From contig JASMKO010000028.1 in the NCBI GenBank assembly GCA_030749225.1, positions 47,004 to 111,003 of the forward strand: a DNA stretch of 64,000 nucleotides, given 5' to 3'. Below are positions 44,360-53,160 of the stretch, in pieces. Positions within the stretch are counted from its first letter, which is position 1; every line of letters starts with the position of its first letter. This DNA comes from Verrucomicrobiota bacterium (GTDB lineage: Bacteria > Verrucomicrobiota > Verrucomicrobiia > Limisphaerales > UBA1096). A model generated the notes under the pieces. The model did not search any database. It was given only the letters and a program-made list of their open reading frames with translations, and was not told where the DNA came from. The translations under genes were made by a program, and so were the position numbers.

Positions 44360-46039
44360 TTACTCCGACTTTCTGTGCCCTGTCCAGCCGGGGCCGCGGA
44401 CGACGCGACCGGGCTTGGCGCCAGTGTGCTCGCCGTCCCTCAAAACCTGCACGCCGTTCACGAAGACGTGCGCCACACCAGTGGAAAACTGGTGCGGTTC
44501 CTTGAAGGTCGCGTGGTCGCTCACGGTCTCGGGATCAAACACGACCACGTCGGCGAAGTGCCCCTCCTTCAAGCTGCCCCGGTTCTTGATTTTCAGGTTA
44601 GCAGCCGGGAAGGAAGTCAGCCGCCGGATCGCCTCCCGCAACGGGATGAGTTTTTCGTCACGCGAGAATTTCCCCAGCACACGGGCAAAGCTGCCGTACG
44701 CGCGTGGATGGGTCATGTCGGTGGCGTTGGCCGGATCCAGCGAGGCGGAGTCGGAGCAGAACGATACCCACGGCAGGGCGATTTTTTTGCGGATGTTGTC
44801 CATCGACATGCTGAAATAAACGCACTGGATGCGGCTGTTGTCCTCGAGCACGAGGTCGATGATGGCCTCCTCCGGCGACTGGCCCCGGATACGCGCCGCC
44901 TCGGCGACAGTTTTGCCCATGAATTTCTTGCCCAGCTCCTCGTTCTCGAATCCGACCATCATGATGCCTTCCGGCGGCTGGTTGGCGAGTTGCTCGCGCA
45001 GGTCGCCGATCAGCCGCTGGCGCGCCTCCGTTTCGCGCATGCGGTTCATCCACGCCTCGTGCCCACCCTCCTGCACCCACGTCGGGATCACGCCGGTCAA
45101 GCCGGTGGAGCTGGCGTTGTACGTATACATGTCAGCGGTGATCCGGAGACCGTCCCTCTGCGCCTGCTCGACACGCCGGATCAGCTCGTCAAGCTTGTGC
45201 CAGTTTGCGCGGCGCGACGCCTTCAGGTGATAAATCTCCGACCGGATGCCGGCCTCGCGCGTAATGGTAAACAGTTCGTCGAGCGCCTCGAGCAATTGCG
45301 ACCCCTCGCTGCGCATGTGGGTGATGTACAGCCCGTCGTATTCCGCGACCGCCTTGGCCAAGCTCACCAGTTCCTCCGTCGGCGCGTAGTCGGCCGGGGC
45401 GTAAATCAGCGCCGTGCTGATGCCCACCGCGCCCTCCTCCATCGCGGCCCGGGCCAGCGCCTGCATCCGCTCCAACTCGTCCCCGGTGGCAGGACGGTTT
45501 TCGTAGCCGACCTCGTGCACGCGCAGCGTCGTCGCGCCAACAAACGATGCGATGTTCGGCGACACACCAAGCCCGACGAGATGCTCGAGCCCTTGGCCAA
45601 GCGTGGCCCACGGCACGTCCGTCCCGTCCTTGCGCCGACGCATGCGCTCGTTGAGCGGGCCAAGCGACGATCCCTCCCCCAGTACCTCGAGTGTCACTCC
45701 CTGCCGAATGTCGCTTTGCGACTTTCCGTCCCGCCGCAACGCATTGGCGGTCCAGCTGAGCATATTGATGAAGCCCGGCGCCACAGCCAAGCCTTTGGCA
45801 TCGATCACCGTCCCGCCGCGCAACGCCGCTGGCGCGCCGATGTACGATATCCGGTCACCTCGAATCGCCACCGTCCCCACAAACGGCTCGCCACCGCTAC
45901 CATCGTAAACCGTCCCATTTTGAATGACCACATCGTACCCGCCCGCGCCGGGCCCTCTCACAGGGCTCGTACAGGACGAAACCAGCAAACACAGGCCAAG
46001 CGGAAGCAGGAAGTCAGCAAAAAGATTCTTCAAGGACAT
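44360..46039 (-). CDS. D-aminoacylase-family lipoprotein lacking the usual HxH site
   Basis: About 559 residues. MSLKNLFADFLLPLGLCLLV leads to the lipobox SSC. The amidohydrolase fold is clear (VVIQNGTVYDGSGGEPFVG, VAPGFINMLS, YITHMRSEGSQLLEALDEL, EIYHLKAS, FCSDSASLD, GHFADVVVFDPETV). At the place of the usual HTHxD motif it has INMLSWTANAL, and the usual NCG motif is EGS. Two later His and the Asp of SDSA remain. This matches a known subfamily lacking the first metal site, so substrate and metal number are uncertain. The frame extends to 46096 but the lipobox start is clear. Confidence 0.8.
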   Translation of the reverse strand: MSLKNLFADFLLPLGLCLLVSSCTSPVRGPGAGGYDVVIQNGTVYDGSGGEPFVGTVAIRGDRISYIGAPAALRGGTVIDAKGLAVAPGFINMLSWTANALRRDGKSQSDIRQGVTLEVLGEGSSLGPLNERMRRRKDGTDVPWATLGQGLEHLVGLGVSPNIASFVGATTLRVHEVGYENRPATGDELERMQALARAAMEEGAVGISTALIYAPADYAPTEELVSLAKAVAEYDGLYITHMRSEGSQLLEALDELFTITREAGIRSEIYHLKASRRANWHKLDELIRRVEQAQRDGLRITADMYTYNASSTGLTGVIPTWVQEGGHEAWMNRMRETEARQRLIGDLREQLANQPPEGIMMVGFENEELGKKFMGKTVAEAARIRGQSPEEAIIDLVLEDNSRIQCVYFSMSMDNIRKKIALPWVSFCSDSASLDPANATDMTHPRAYGSFARVLGKFSRDEKLIPLREAIRRLTSFPAANLKIKNRGSLKEGHFADVVVFDPETVSDHATFKEPHQFSTGVAHVFVNGVQVLRDGEHTGAKPGRVVRGPGWTGHRKSE

Positions 46040-46064
46040 CTGCAGGAAACTGAGCCGCACTCCA

Positions 46065-46331
46065 ATGAAAATGCAAGCTCGCTTGAACCTGACCAAGATG
46101 TTTGCCGAGTCGATTGAGCCACAGGAACAGGAAGGGTCCGAGGAGACATCGCCGAGTGGCGATGCGGTGGAGGAGGCCGAGCCGGTTGAGGAATCGACCG
46201 AGGAAGCGGTCCGTAGATTTCGTAATCAATTGCTCAGGAAAAAATCTCCCGGAATAAAACTTGAATTGATTCACGGGTTACCGCCATTTTGTGGGTCGCC
46301 GCCTTATGAAACCTTTGAAACGTATATTTGA
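46065..46331 (+). CDS. Possible small acidic protein (88 aa)
   Basis: An open frame starting MKMQARLNLTKMFAESIEPQ, rich in Glu (EEAEPVEESTEEAVRRF) and ending with an ordinary mixed tail. It is divergent from the D-aminoacylase with a gap of 25 bases and overlaps the DUF1080 gene start by 26 bases. No family is recognised. The overlap and lack of a ribosome-binding site make it doubtful. Confidence 0.3.
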   Translation: MKMQARLNLTKMFAESIEPQEQEGSEETSPSGDAVEEAEPVEESTEEAVRRFRNQLLRKKSPGIKLELIHGLPPFCGSPPYETFETYI

Positions 46332-46956
46332 ATCAAGATCAGCCGGCTTCGCCGGTTTGCTGATCGCTGCGCTGGGCGCGGGCTGCATCACGCCGGACGG
46401 CGACACCGAGCTGTTCAACGGCACCGACCTCTCCGGCTGGGAGATCACGGACTTCGCCGGAGGCGGCGCGATCGAGGTGAAGAACGGCGAAATTCACGTT
46501 GCCATGGGCGAGCTAATCTCCGGCATTAACCTCGCGCACGAAATCATCCCACGCACAAACTACGAGCTTTCTGCCGAGGCGATGAAGCTGGACGGCAACG
46601 ACTTTTTCTGCGGGCTAACCTTCCCAGTGGGCGAGACATTTGCGTCGTTCATCCCCGGCGGCTGGGGCGGCACGGTGGTCGGCATTTCGAGCATCGACGG
46701 CATGGACGCCGCGGAAAACGAGACTGCCACGTTCAAGAATTTCAAGAACAACGAATGGTACCGGTTCCGCGTGCGCGTGACGCCGGACAAAATCCAATGC
46801 TGGGTGGACGACGAAATGGTGGTCGATTTACTGCTGGAGGATCGCGCCATCGCACTGCGCCCCGGGCCGATCGAGTTGTCGGTGCCGATCGGCATCACTT
46901 CATTCCAAACCGTGGCGCGCATCCGCAACATCCGACTGCAGCCGATCGCACACTGA
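46306..46956 (+). CDS. DUF1080 (3-keto-disaccharide hydrolase-like) lipoprotein
   Basis: About 216 residues from MKPLKRIFESRSAGFAGLL with a lipobox LGAGC near residue 28. The mature part opens with ELFNGTDLSGWE, the hallmark of DUF1080, and is a concanavalin-like sandwich (VKNGEIHVAMG, NYELSAEAMKLDG, WYRFRVRVTPDKIQCWVDDE). DUF1080 members are abundant in Verrucomicrobia and some hydrolyse 3-keto-sugars. A frame extends to 46291. The SDR gene starts 12 bases downstream. Confidence 0.88.
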   Translation: MKPLKRIFESRSAGFAGLLIAALGAGCITPDGDTELFNGTDLSGWEITDFAGGGAIEVKNGEIHVAMGELISGINLAHEIIPRTNYELSAEAMKLDGNDFFCGLTFPVGETFASFIPGGWGGTVVGISSIDGMDAAENETATFKNFKNNEWYRFRVRVTPDKIQCWVDDEMVVDLLLEDRAIALRPGPIELSVPIGITSFQTVARIRNIRLQPIAH

Positions 46957-46968
46957 CCCTTTTTCCCT

Positions 46969-47652
46969 TTGCCCAAGCGCATCGTCATCACCGGCGTGAC
47001 CCGCGGCATCGGCCGCGGCCTGGCCGGGGAGTTCGCCAGGCTGGGCCACATGGTCATCGGCTGCGGCCGCACCGCCGATCCGGTTGCCGAGTTGCAAACC
47101 GCGCTTGGCCGGGCGCACCACTTCACGGCGGTGGACGTCACCAACGACCGCGCCGTTGCCGACTGGGCCAAGAGCACGCTCTCCGAACACGGCGCACCCG
47201 ACCTGCTCATCAACAACGCAGCGATCATCAACACCAACGCCAACCTCGTCGATGTGTCGGCGGAGGAGTTCGACGCCGTGATCGAGATCAACATCAAGGG
47301 CGTGGCCAATGTCACGCGGCATTTCGCGCCGGCGATGATCGAGCACAACCACGGCGTGATCGTGAACCTCAGTTCCGGCTGGGGTCGCAGCACCTCTCCC
47401 GAGGTGGCACCGTACTGCGCGACCAAGTGGGCGATGGAAGGCTTGAGCAAGGCGATGGCCGAGGAACTGCCGAGCGGCATGGCCTGCGTGCCTCTCAGCC
47501 CCGGCGTGGTGAACACCGAGATGCTGCAAAGCTGCTTCGGCGCCGGGGCCGACTCCGCCCGCAAACCGGACGCCTTTGCCCAGGTGGCCGCTCCCTTCCT
47601 GCTCGCGCTAGGGCCAAAGGATAACGGCCAGTCGCTCACCGTTCCGGGCTGA
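46969..47652 (+). CDS. Short-chain dehydrogenase/reductase
   Basis: A 227-residue SDR starting with TTG. The nucleotide-binding motif TGVTRGIG, the NNAA motif (LLINNAAIIN), catalytic Ser in NLSSGWGRS and the YCATK motif (Tyr and Lys) are all present. It lies 12 bases after the DUF1080 gene, whose family acts on 3-keto-sugars, so a role in oxidising or reducing the same sugar is possible but unproven. Confidence 0.9.
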   Translation: MPKRIVITGVTRGIGRGLAGEFARLGHMVIGCGRTADPVAELQTALGRAHHFTAVDVTNDRAVADWAKSTLSEHGAPDLLINNAAIINTNANLVDVSAEEFDAVIEINIKGVANVTRHFAPAMIEHNHGVIVNLSSGWGRSTSPEVAPYCATKWAMEGLSKAMAEELPSGMACVPLSPGVVNTEMLQSCFGAGADSARKPDAFAQVAAPFLLALGPKDNGQSLTVPG

Positions 47653-47669
47653 GCGCGCCTGGCCAGACG

Positions 47670-47987
47670 TCAGTTGAAACTCTCGAATCGATCCGTGTTG
47701 GCCATGATGTCGCTCAACACCGAGAGGCCAGAGAAAACCGCCGAGTCGTCGAGTGGCAGTTTGCGCTGGCGCATGCTGTAGGCGCAGCCGAACAGGTTCA
47801 AGCCGTCGGCCTTTAGCTTGGCCAGGCGCGGATCGCCGAGGCCCGGCACCGCGTCGTCGATGCAGTAGAGGAAAACCTTCTCCCCATCGCCAAGCGCCTT
47901 GGCCGCCAGGTCGAGCACTTGGCCAAAGCCGGGTTGGTCGGGCGCCACCGACACCATCAGCCCCAGTTTTTTCGGCCCGGCGCTCAA
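47670..47987 (-). CDS. DsrE-family-like small protein
   Basis: About 105 residues with a small alpha/beta fold: GLMVSVAPDQPGFGQVLDLA, KVFLYCIDDAVPGLGDPRL, GLNLFGCAYSMRQRKLP and a C-terminal helix. The pattern matches DsrE/F proteins, which carry persulfide on a Cys; here Cys in LFGCAYS is in the right zone. TTG at 47987 follows the esterase stop by eight bases and was preferred; ATG at 48032 would overlap that gene. Confidence 0.65.
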   Translation of the reverse strand: MSAGPKKLGLMVSVAPDQPGFGQVLDLAAKALGDGEKVFLYCIDDAVPGLGDPRLAKLKADGLNLFGCAYSMRQRKLPLDDSAVFSGLSVLSDIMANTDRFESFN

Positions 47988-47994
47988 AGCAAAA

Positions 47995-48942
47995 TCACTC
48001 CCGCTTAGCCAGGCGCTTGAGATGTTTCTCAACCGTTGGCCTGCCTTTCACATAACCAAGTGAGCCGAGGAACTCGTGCATGCGCTTGACAGTGGCAAGG
48101 AACATTTTGTTGCCTCGACGGCCGAAATTAAAAAAGCCGTGTGGCATGTCGTCGTAACCCGCCAACTCCGCGCTCAAACCGGTTTTGGTGGCCTGTTTCA
48201 CGTACGCCTCAGCGCTCAAGTAAGGAACCGTGGTGTCTGCCTTTCCGTGGAGCACGAGCGTTGGCGGCAGGCCTTTTCGGATGTTGTGATACGGCGACAT
48301 CCTTTTCGGATCTTCCACTCCCAATCGCTCCTTCAGTTTCTCCAACCGGTCGCCGCCGAATGTTTTCAGCCCCGCTGCCTCGGCAGTGATCAGGACCGGG
48401 TTGAACAGTACCATCGCATTGGGCACGGAACTGACCTTGGCGTCCTCGAGTGGCTCGTCATGGTTGGGTAGAGTGCCGGTGCAGGCGGCAACATGGCCGC
48501 CTGCCGAGCCGCCGCCAGCCGCGATACGATTCGGATCCACGCCAAGTCGCTTGGCGTTTTGGCGAACCCAGCGCACCGCCGATTTGCCGTCGCGCACGCA
48601 GTGAAACGGCTTGGTTCCCTGCCGGCTTGAGACACGATAGTCGGCCGTCATCGCCACCATCCCCTTCGAGGCAAGGTAGTGGCAATGCTCCTGAAACTGC
48701 TTTGGCGTGCCCCCCCGCCAGCCACCACCAAAAAAGAAGACGATCGCCGGCCGCTTGGCACCGGCCTTATGCCCTTTCGGCTCGTAAATATAAATCTTCA
48801 ACTTCACGTCGCCGATCGTCTTGTAAACCTCGGCACGCGAGCCTGGCAACTCGAAGTTGCTCTCATAAGGTCCCTTTTTCTCCTGCGCCAGCAATGCCAG
48901 GGGCGCCAGCAACGAAGCCGTCAGTGTAATGGTTTTTTTCAT
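47995..48942 (-). CDS. Secreted alpha/beta-hydrolase (esterase-like)
   Basis: A 315-residue protein with signal peptide (MKKTITLTASLLAPLALLAQ). The oxyanion region is IVFFFGGGWRGG, the nucleophile sits in AAGGGSAGGHVA, the acid in LVLHGKADTTVP, and the His in DDMPHGFFNFG. It belongs to the acetyl-esterase/BD-FAE group often tied to hemicellulose deacetylation. The next gene downstream is the DsrE-like protein and it follows the alcohol dehydrogenase by six bases. Confidence 0.87.
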   Translation of the reverse strand: MKKTITLTASLLAPLALLAQEKKGPYESNFELPGSRAEVYKTIGDVKLKIYIYEPKGHKAGAKRPAIVFFFGGGWRGGTPKQFQEHCHYLASKGMVAMTADYRVSSRQGTKPFHCVRDGKSAVRWVRQNAKRLGVDPNRIAAGGGSAGGHVAACTGTLPNHDEPLEDAKVSSVPNAMVLFNPVLITAEAAGLKTFGGDRLEKLKERLGVEDPKRMSPYHNIRKGLPPTLVLHGKADTTVPYLSAEAYVKQATKTGLSAELAGYDDMPHGFFNFGRRGNKMFLATVKRMHEFLGSLGYVKGRPTVEKHLKRLAKRE

Positions 48943-48948
48943 GGCCGG

Positions 48949-50082
48949 TTAAATGTCGAACTTGATAATCTGCCGGGCGACCTCGCCCCGATCGAGCGCG
49001 TCGAAACTTTCGTTGACCTGCTCAATCTCGATAAAGCGGCTGTTCAACACATCCACCGGCAGCCGGCCCTCGGCGTAGAGACGCATGAAGCGCGGGATAT
49101 CGCGCTTGGGCACGCAAGAGCCCATGTATGAGCCCATGAGTTGGCGTTCCTCGGCAACGAGCGACAATGCCGGAATCTTCAACTCACGGGTCGGGTCGGG
49201 CAGCCCAACAGTGATCGTGCGGCCGCCCTTGCGCGTCGCAGCGTACGCCTGGCCAAGCACCTTCTCGCTGCCGACTGCCTCGAACACGTCGGCCGCGCCG
49301 CCATCGGTCAAATCCCGCAGCGCCATCACCGGGTCGGCCTCGGCGGCGTTGATCACGTGCGTTGCGCCGGCCTCCCTGGCCAGGGCCAGTTTGTTCTCCA
49401 GTGTATCGACGGCGATGATCGGGTAGGCGCCCGCCAACTTCAGCCCAAGCACCACGCTCAACCCCACGCCGCCCACACCGAAGATGGCCGTCGATGTGCC
49501 GGGCTGCACCCTGGCGGTGTTCACCACCGCGCCGACGCCGGTCATGATCGCGCAGCCAAACAGCGTCGCCATCTCAATCGGGTGGGCCTTGTCGATCTTC
49601 ACCAGCGACTCCGGCGCTGCCACGGTGAACTCCGAGTAGCCGGACACACCCTGGTGGTGGTTGACCTCTCCGCCACCGTTCACGGTGAAACGCCGCCCGC
49701 CGTGTAGCAACTGGCCAGTGACCGCCGCCTCATAGGCAGGCTCGCAAAGCGGCGCCCGGCCGATGGCGCACATCGGGCATCCGCCACAACACGGCACGAA
49801 CGAAAACACCACGTGATCGTCCGGCGCGAGTCCCTTCACGCCGGGGCCGACATCGCGGACAACACCGGCTGCCTCGTGGCCCATCACCATTGGCACCGGG
49901 CGCGGGCGCGAGCCGTTGATCACCGACAAATCGGAGTGACACAACCCCGCGCCGGCCACCTGCACGAGCACCTCGTTTTCGCCGGGGCCGTCGAGATCCA
50001 CTTCCTCGACCGAGAGCGGACGCGACTCCGCATACGGACGAGGCAATTCCATTTCCCGAAGAATAGCCGCCTTGGTTTTCAC
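48949..50082 (-). CDS. Zinc-dependent alcohol dehydrogenase (class III-like MDR)
   Basis: About 377 residues from a GTG start (KTKAAILREMELPRPY follows). The catalytic zinc Cys is in GAGLCHSDL, GHEAAGVVRDVGPGV follows, and the structural zinc loop CCGGCPMCAIGRAPLCE has its four Cys. The Rossmann part has IFGVGGVGLSVVLG. This resembles the S-(hydroxymethyl)glutathione dehydrogenase/aryl-alcohol group. The preceding 100 bases diverge from the RluA gene and hold a palindrome at 50166. Substrate is not assignable. Confidence 0.9.
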   Translation of the reverse strand: MKTKAAILREMELPRPYAESRPLSVEEVDLDGPGENEVLVQVAGAGLCHSDLSVINGSRPRPVPMVMGHEAAGVVRDVGPGVKGLAPDDHVVFSFVPCCGGCPMCAIGRAPLCEPAYEAAVTGQLLHGGRRFTVNGGGEVNHHQGVSGYSEFTVAAPESLVKIDKAHPIEMATLFGCAIMTGVGAVVNTARVQPGTSTAIFGVGGVGLSVVLGLKLAGAYPIIAVDTLENKLALAREAGATHVINAAEADPVMALRDLTDGGAADVFEAVGSEKVLGQAYAATRKGGRTITVGLPDPTRELKIPALSLVAEERQLMGSYMGSCVPKRDIPRFMRLYAEGRLPVDVLNSRFIEIEQVNESFDALDRGEVARQIIKFDI

Positions 50083-50184
50083 TCCCGCAAAAGTACCGCC
50101 CCCTCTGTCCAAGGGCAACGATCACTTGCGGCTTTGGCTTGTGTCGAGGTGGATGTTGCCGGCAACTTGGCCAAGCGCAGCGAC

Positions 50185-51168
50185 ATGGACGACGACCTTC
50201 CAACAGCCAAGGCGGCTCCGGAACCGACGGTGGTGACGATCGATAAGACGCTCACCAGCGAACGACTCGACCGCTATCTCACGACCAAGCTGCCAAACAT
50301 CTCGCGCGGCGGCATCCAGCGGCTCATACGTGAGGGCTGTATTCTCGTCGACGGCAAACCGGCCAAACCGACGCAACACCCGGCCGCCGGCCAGACGGTC
50401 GAGGTCACCTGGCCAATTCCCAAGGAGGTCGAGGCTAAACCGGAGGACATCCCACTCGATATTTTATTTGAGGATGACGACCTGATCGTCGTCAACAAGC
50501 CGGCAGGAATGCCCACCCATCCCGGTCACGGGCATGAGGGCGGCACACTGGTTAACGCGCTGCTACACCATTGCGACGGAAGCCTGAGCGGCATTGGCGG
50601 CGTGGTTCGCCCCGGCATCGTCCACCGGCTGGACCTGGACACCACCGGCTGCCTCGTCGTCGCCAAGAATGACACCGCACACCTTGGCCTGGCCGCGCAA
50701 TTCAAGGACCGCGAGGTGGACAAGCGGTATCACGCCATCGTCTGCGGCCGCTTGGTCAACGACATGGGCGAGATCGATGCGCCGATCGGGCGGCATCCGG
50801 TACACCGCAAACTGATGGCTGTGCAGCCCAGCGCCAGCCGCGGCGCGCGCACGAACTGGCGCGTGATCGAACGCCTGGCCGAGTGCACGCTCGTCGAGGC
50901 GACGCTGCACACGGGACGCACCCACCAGATTCGCGTTCACTTCAGACATATCGGTTTTCCGTTGGCGGGTGACGCTCTTTACGGCACAAAGGCGACCGCG
51001 CAATTGGCCAACTACACCGGCGTGCGACCCAAGCGGCAGATGCTTCACGCGCAGTCGCTGGCGTTCACGCACCCGGCCAGCCGCGAGCAACTCTCGTTCG
51101 AGGCTGCCTGGCCAGACGACTTTGAGCAGGTGCTTGACGCGCTGCGCAATGCAAAAACAAACTCATGA
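50185..51168 (+). CDS. RluA-family pseudouridine synthase, RluD-like
   Basis: About 327 residues from ATG 50185. An S4-type RNA-binding segment (LTSERLDRYLTTKLPNISRG) precedes the synthase domain: DLIVVNKPAGMPTHPGHG, GIVHRLDLDTTGCLVVAKN with the catalytic Asp, and LHTGRTHQIRVHF. The family isomerises uridines in 23S rRNA; RluD-type is likely from the S4 domain and size. The upstream frame carries the palindrome and is non-coding. The stop overlaps the DUF456 start by four bases (ATGA). Confidence 0.92.
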   Translation: MDDDLPTAKAAPEPTVVTIDKTLTSERLDRYLTTKLPNISRGGIQRLIREGCILVDGKPAKPTQHPAAGQTVEVTWPIPKEVEAKPEDIPLDILFEDDDLIVVNKPAGMPTHPGHGHEGGTLVNALLHHCDGSLSGIGGVVRPGIVHRLDLDTTGCLVVAKNDTAHLGLAAQFKDREVDKRYHAIVCGRLVNDMGEIDAPIGRHPVHRKLMAVQPSASRGARTNWRVIERLAECTLVEATLHTGRTHQIRVHFRHIGFPLAGDALYGTKATAQLANYTGVRPKRQMLHAQSLAFTHPASREQLSFEAAWPDDFEQVLDALRNAKTNS

Positions 51169-51740
51169 CGGAACTCTGGATCGGATACGGCATCGTGCTA
51201 CTGATCATGTTCATCGGTGTGATGGGCAACCTCATCCCGGGAATCCCTGGCACGCCGCTGATCCTCGCCGGCGCAGTGGGGCATCAACTTTACTTTGCCG
51301 GACAGGGTGATGCTGGTTGGGGGTGGGTGGCGGTACTGGCAGCGTTTGGCCTGCTGGCACTTGGGCTGGATTACCTGGCGACGCTCATCGGCGCGAAGAA
51401 ACTGGGCGCGACGTGGAAAGGCATGATCGGCGCGGTGCTTGGTGTCATCGTGGGGGTGTTCGTGTTTCCACCGATCGGGCTGATCGTGGGACCTTTCGTC
51501 GGGGCGATGGGTTTTGAGTGGGCGTTCGGGCGAGAGGCGCGTGAATCAGCCAAGGCCGGTGTCGGCGCGGTGCTTGGCTTGGCGCTGGGGGTGCTTGGTA
51601 AGCTGATCTGTTCGGTGGTGATGATGGCGCTATTCGCCTTCGCCGCCTGGCCAAGCGGGAGTGCGTTGCCGGCGGCTCCAATGCCAACGCCAATCGTCGA
51701 AAAACCGGCTGGCGAGACAGCCGAGCCTGCGGAGGACTAA
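51165..51740 (+). CDS. DUF456 family membrane protein
   Basis: A 191-residue protein with four predicted membrane helices, e.g. IGYGIVLLIMFIGVMGNLIP, VAVLAAFGLLALGLDYLA, IGAVLGVIVGVFVFPPIG and AVLGLALGVLGKLICSVV. Conserved glycine-rich helices match DUF456, whose role is unknown. The start is coupled to the RluA stop. A C-terminal Pro/Ala/Glu-rich cytoplasmic or periplasmic tail (about 165-191) follows. It overlaps the convergent small gene's stop by four bases. Confidence 0.85.
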   Translation: MTELWIGYGIVLLIMFIGVMGNLIPGIPGTPLILAGAVGHQLYFAGQGDAGWGWVAVLAAFGLLALGLDYLATLIGAKKLGATWKGMIGAVLGVIVGVFVFPPIGLIVGPFVGAMGFEWAFGREARESAKAGVGAVLGLALGVLGKLICSVVMMALFAFAAWPSGSALPAAPMPTPIVEKPAGETAEPAED

Positions 51741-51922
51741 TCTTCCCCGTCGTCCCTCTTGTTTTTCAGCAGCGCACGCATGGCCTCGGCTGCGGCTTGG
51801 CCCAACTCGTCGTTCTTGGCTTCACCGCCCAGCTTGGCGTTGCTCTCGCCCAAATCCTCACCCAGCATTTCCATCGACTCGCCGTAAAGCTGGGTTGAAT
51901 CCTTTTTTTTGTCGTCGCCCAT
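51737..51922 (-). CDS. Small charged hypothetical protein (61 aa)
   Basis: Starts MGDDKKKDSTQLYGESMEML and ends AMRALLKNKRDDGED. It is strongly charged and helical with no signal or membrane segment. ATG 51922 was chosen because the frame upstream (to 52024) is not protein-like. It converges on DUF456 with a four-base overlap. Function is unknown. Confidence 0.55.
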   Translation of the reverse strand: MGDDKKKDSTQLYGESMEMLGEDLGESNAKLGGEAKNDELGQAAAEAMRALLKNKRDDGED

Positions 51923-52033
51923 TGGGGGCAATCTGCCAAAAACGGCCAGGGAGTTCAACCAAGGGAAAAAACTTTGTCGTTTCGTCGAATTACCGTTGCC
52001 AAAGGCCCGTCGAGGGCGTAGCAAGGCTGACCA

Positions 52034-52969
52034 ATGAACTCACTACGATTCATTACACGGAATGTCCTTTTGGGCTTTGGAACCGCCGCAATTCTCTCCC
52101 TGACCTCCGCCCAGGCCGCTGACGGCTGGCTCGTTGATTTTGAAAAGGCCAAGGTTCAGGCTGCCAAGGAGGGCAAAAGCCTCCTCATGGAGTTCACCGG
52201 CTCCGACTGGTGCCCGCCCTGCAAGGCGCTCGCCAAGAACGTCCTGACCCAAGACGTGTTCAAGACGGAGATGCCAAAGGATTTCGTCCTGCTCAAGCTC
52301 GACAGCCCGCGCGATAAGTCGAAGCAGACGCCGGAAGAGATCGAGCAGTACAAAACCTTGAGTGCCAAGTATGGCATCCAGGGTGTGCCAACAATCTTCC
52401 TCGCCGACGCCAAGGGCCGTCCGTATTACCAGACGGTGGGTTACAGCGGCGATCCCGCCGACAAATACGTGGCCAACCTAAAAGAGCAGCTCGCTACCTT
52501 GGCCAAGCGCGATGCGTCGTTTGCCAAGGCCGAGAAAGCCTCCGGCGTCGAGAAGGCCAAGCATCTGGCAGAAGGGCTGTCGCTCGTGGATGACGAGACC
52601 GCGCTCAAGACCTACGACGACGTAGTCTCACAGATCATCGACCTGGACGCCGACAACAAGGCCGGCCTCAAGGCCAAGTTCGAGGGGCTAAAAAACAGCG
52701 TGGGCTTCAAGGCCGAACTCGAAGCCACCATGCGCGGCAGTCGCGGCAAACCGGAAGAAACCCTCGCTGCCATCGACAAGCTGATTGCGGAGAAGGAGCC
52801 CACCGGAGCCGCTCTGCAGGAGGCTCTCTTTTACAAGGGCTCCATCCATTTCCAATCTGACAAGGCCAAGGCCAAGGAGCTACTGCTCGAGGCGCAAAAG
52901 CTCGCGCCGGACAGCGACACCGGCCAACGGATCGACGGCATCCTCGAGCGATTCTTCAAGGAGGAGTAA
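52034..52969 (+). CDS. Secreted thioredoxin-fold protein with helical C-terminal domain
   Basis: A 311-residue protein with signal peptide (VLLGFGTAAILSLTSAQAA). Residues about 30-160 form a thioredoxin fold with the WCPPCK active site (FTGSDWCPPCKALAKNV) and cis-Pro in YGIQGVPTIFLADAKG. Residues about 165-311 are helical repeats of TPR/sel1-like character (EEALFYKGSIHFQSDKAKAK). It is probably a periplasmic disulfide reductase or isomerase. A palindrome copy at 52498 is read as LAKR, and another follows the stop. Confidence 0.85.
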   Translation: MNSLRFITRNVLLGFGTAAILSLTSAQAADGWLVDFEKAKVQAAKEGKSLLMEFTGSDWCPPCKALAKNVLTQDVFKTEMPKDFVLLKLDSPRDKSKQTPEEIEQYKTLSAKYGIQGVPTIFLADAKGRPYYQTVGYSGDPADKYVANLKEQLATLAKRDASFAKAEKASGVEKAKHLAEGLSLVDDETALKTYDDVVSQIIDLDADNKAGLKAKFEGLKNSVGFKAELEATMRGSRGKPEETLAAIDKLIAEKEPTGAALQEALFYKGSIHFQSDKAKAKELLLEAQKLAPDSDTGQRIDGILERFFKEE

Positions 52970-52995
52970 AACCGGCCGCTTGGCCAAGCGCATGG

Positions 52996-53020
52996 AACAC
53001 ACACCCCGGATGTGTTTTTT
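52996..53020 (+). terminator. Probable terminator after the thioredoxin gene
   Basis: A six-pair stem AACACA / TGTGTT encloses a nine-base loop (CACCCCGGA) and runs into a T tract (53015-53020). It lies 27 bases after the stop, just past a palindrome copy at 52979-52988. The stem is A/T-rich and short, so it is weaker than the other terminators here. Confidence 0.55.
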
Positions 53021-53086
53021 GCGTCTCAACACACCCAAACTGGCCTTATTTTGTGCTGAAAAGGCATTGACAGGCTGGGGTTTGCG

Positions 53087-53120
53087 GGGTTGCATCCCGG
53101 CGATCTGATGGATGCAACCC
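53087..53120. repeat. Perfect 11-base inverted repeat upstream of the oxidoreductase operon
   Basis: GGGTTGCATCC (53087-53097) and GGATGCAACCC (53110-53120) are separated by 12 bases. No T tract follows, so it is not a terminator. Its position 40 bases ahead of the oxidoreductase start suggests an operator or a leader-RNA hairpin; the 23-base centre spacing is about two helical turns. Confidence 0.75.
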
Positions 53121-53160
53121 ATCATCTGCAGCCCAGCGTGTGTGACCGGACATACACTGA

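Noticed and set aside
44375..46117. A 580-codon open frame opposite the D-aminoacylase
   Set aside because: It is the antisense shadow of a well-recognised gene; the translation is His/Arg/Pro-rich with no family features. Long antisense frames arise from the high G+C codon bias.
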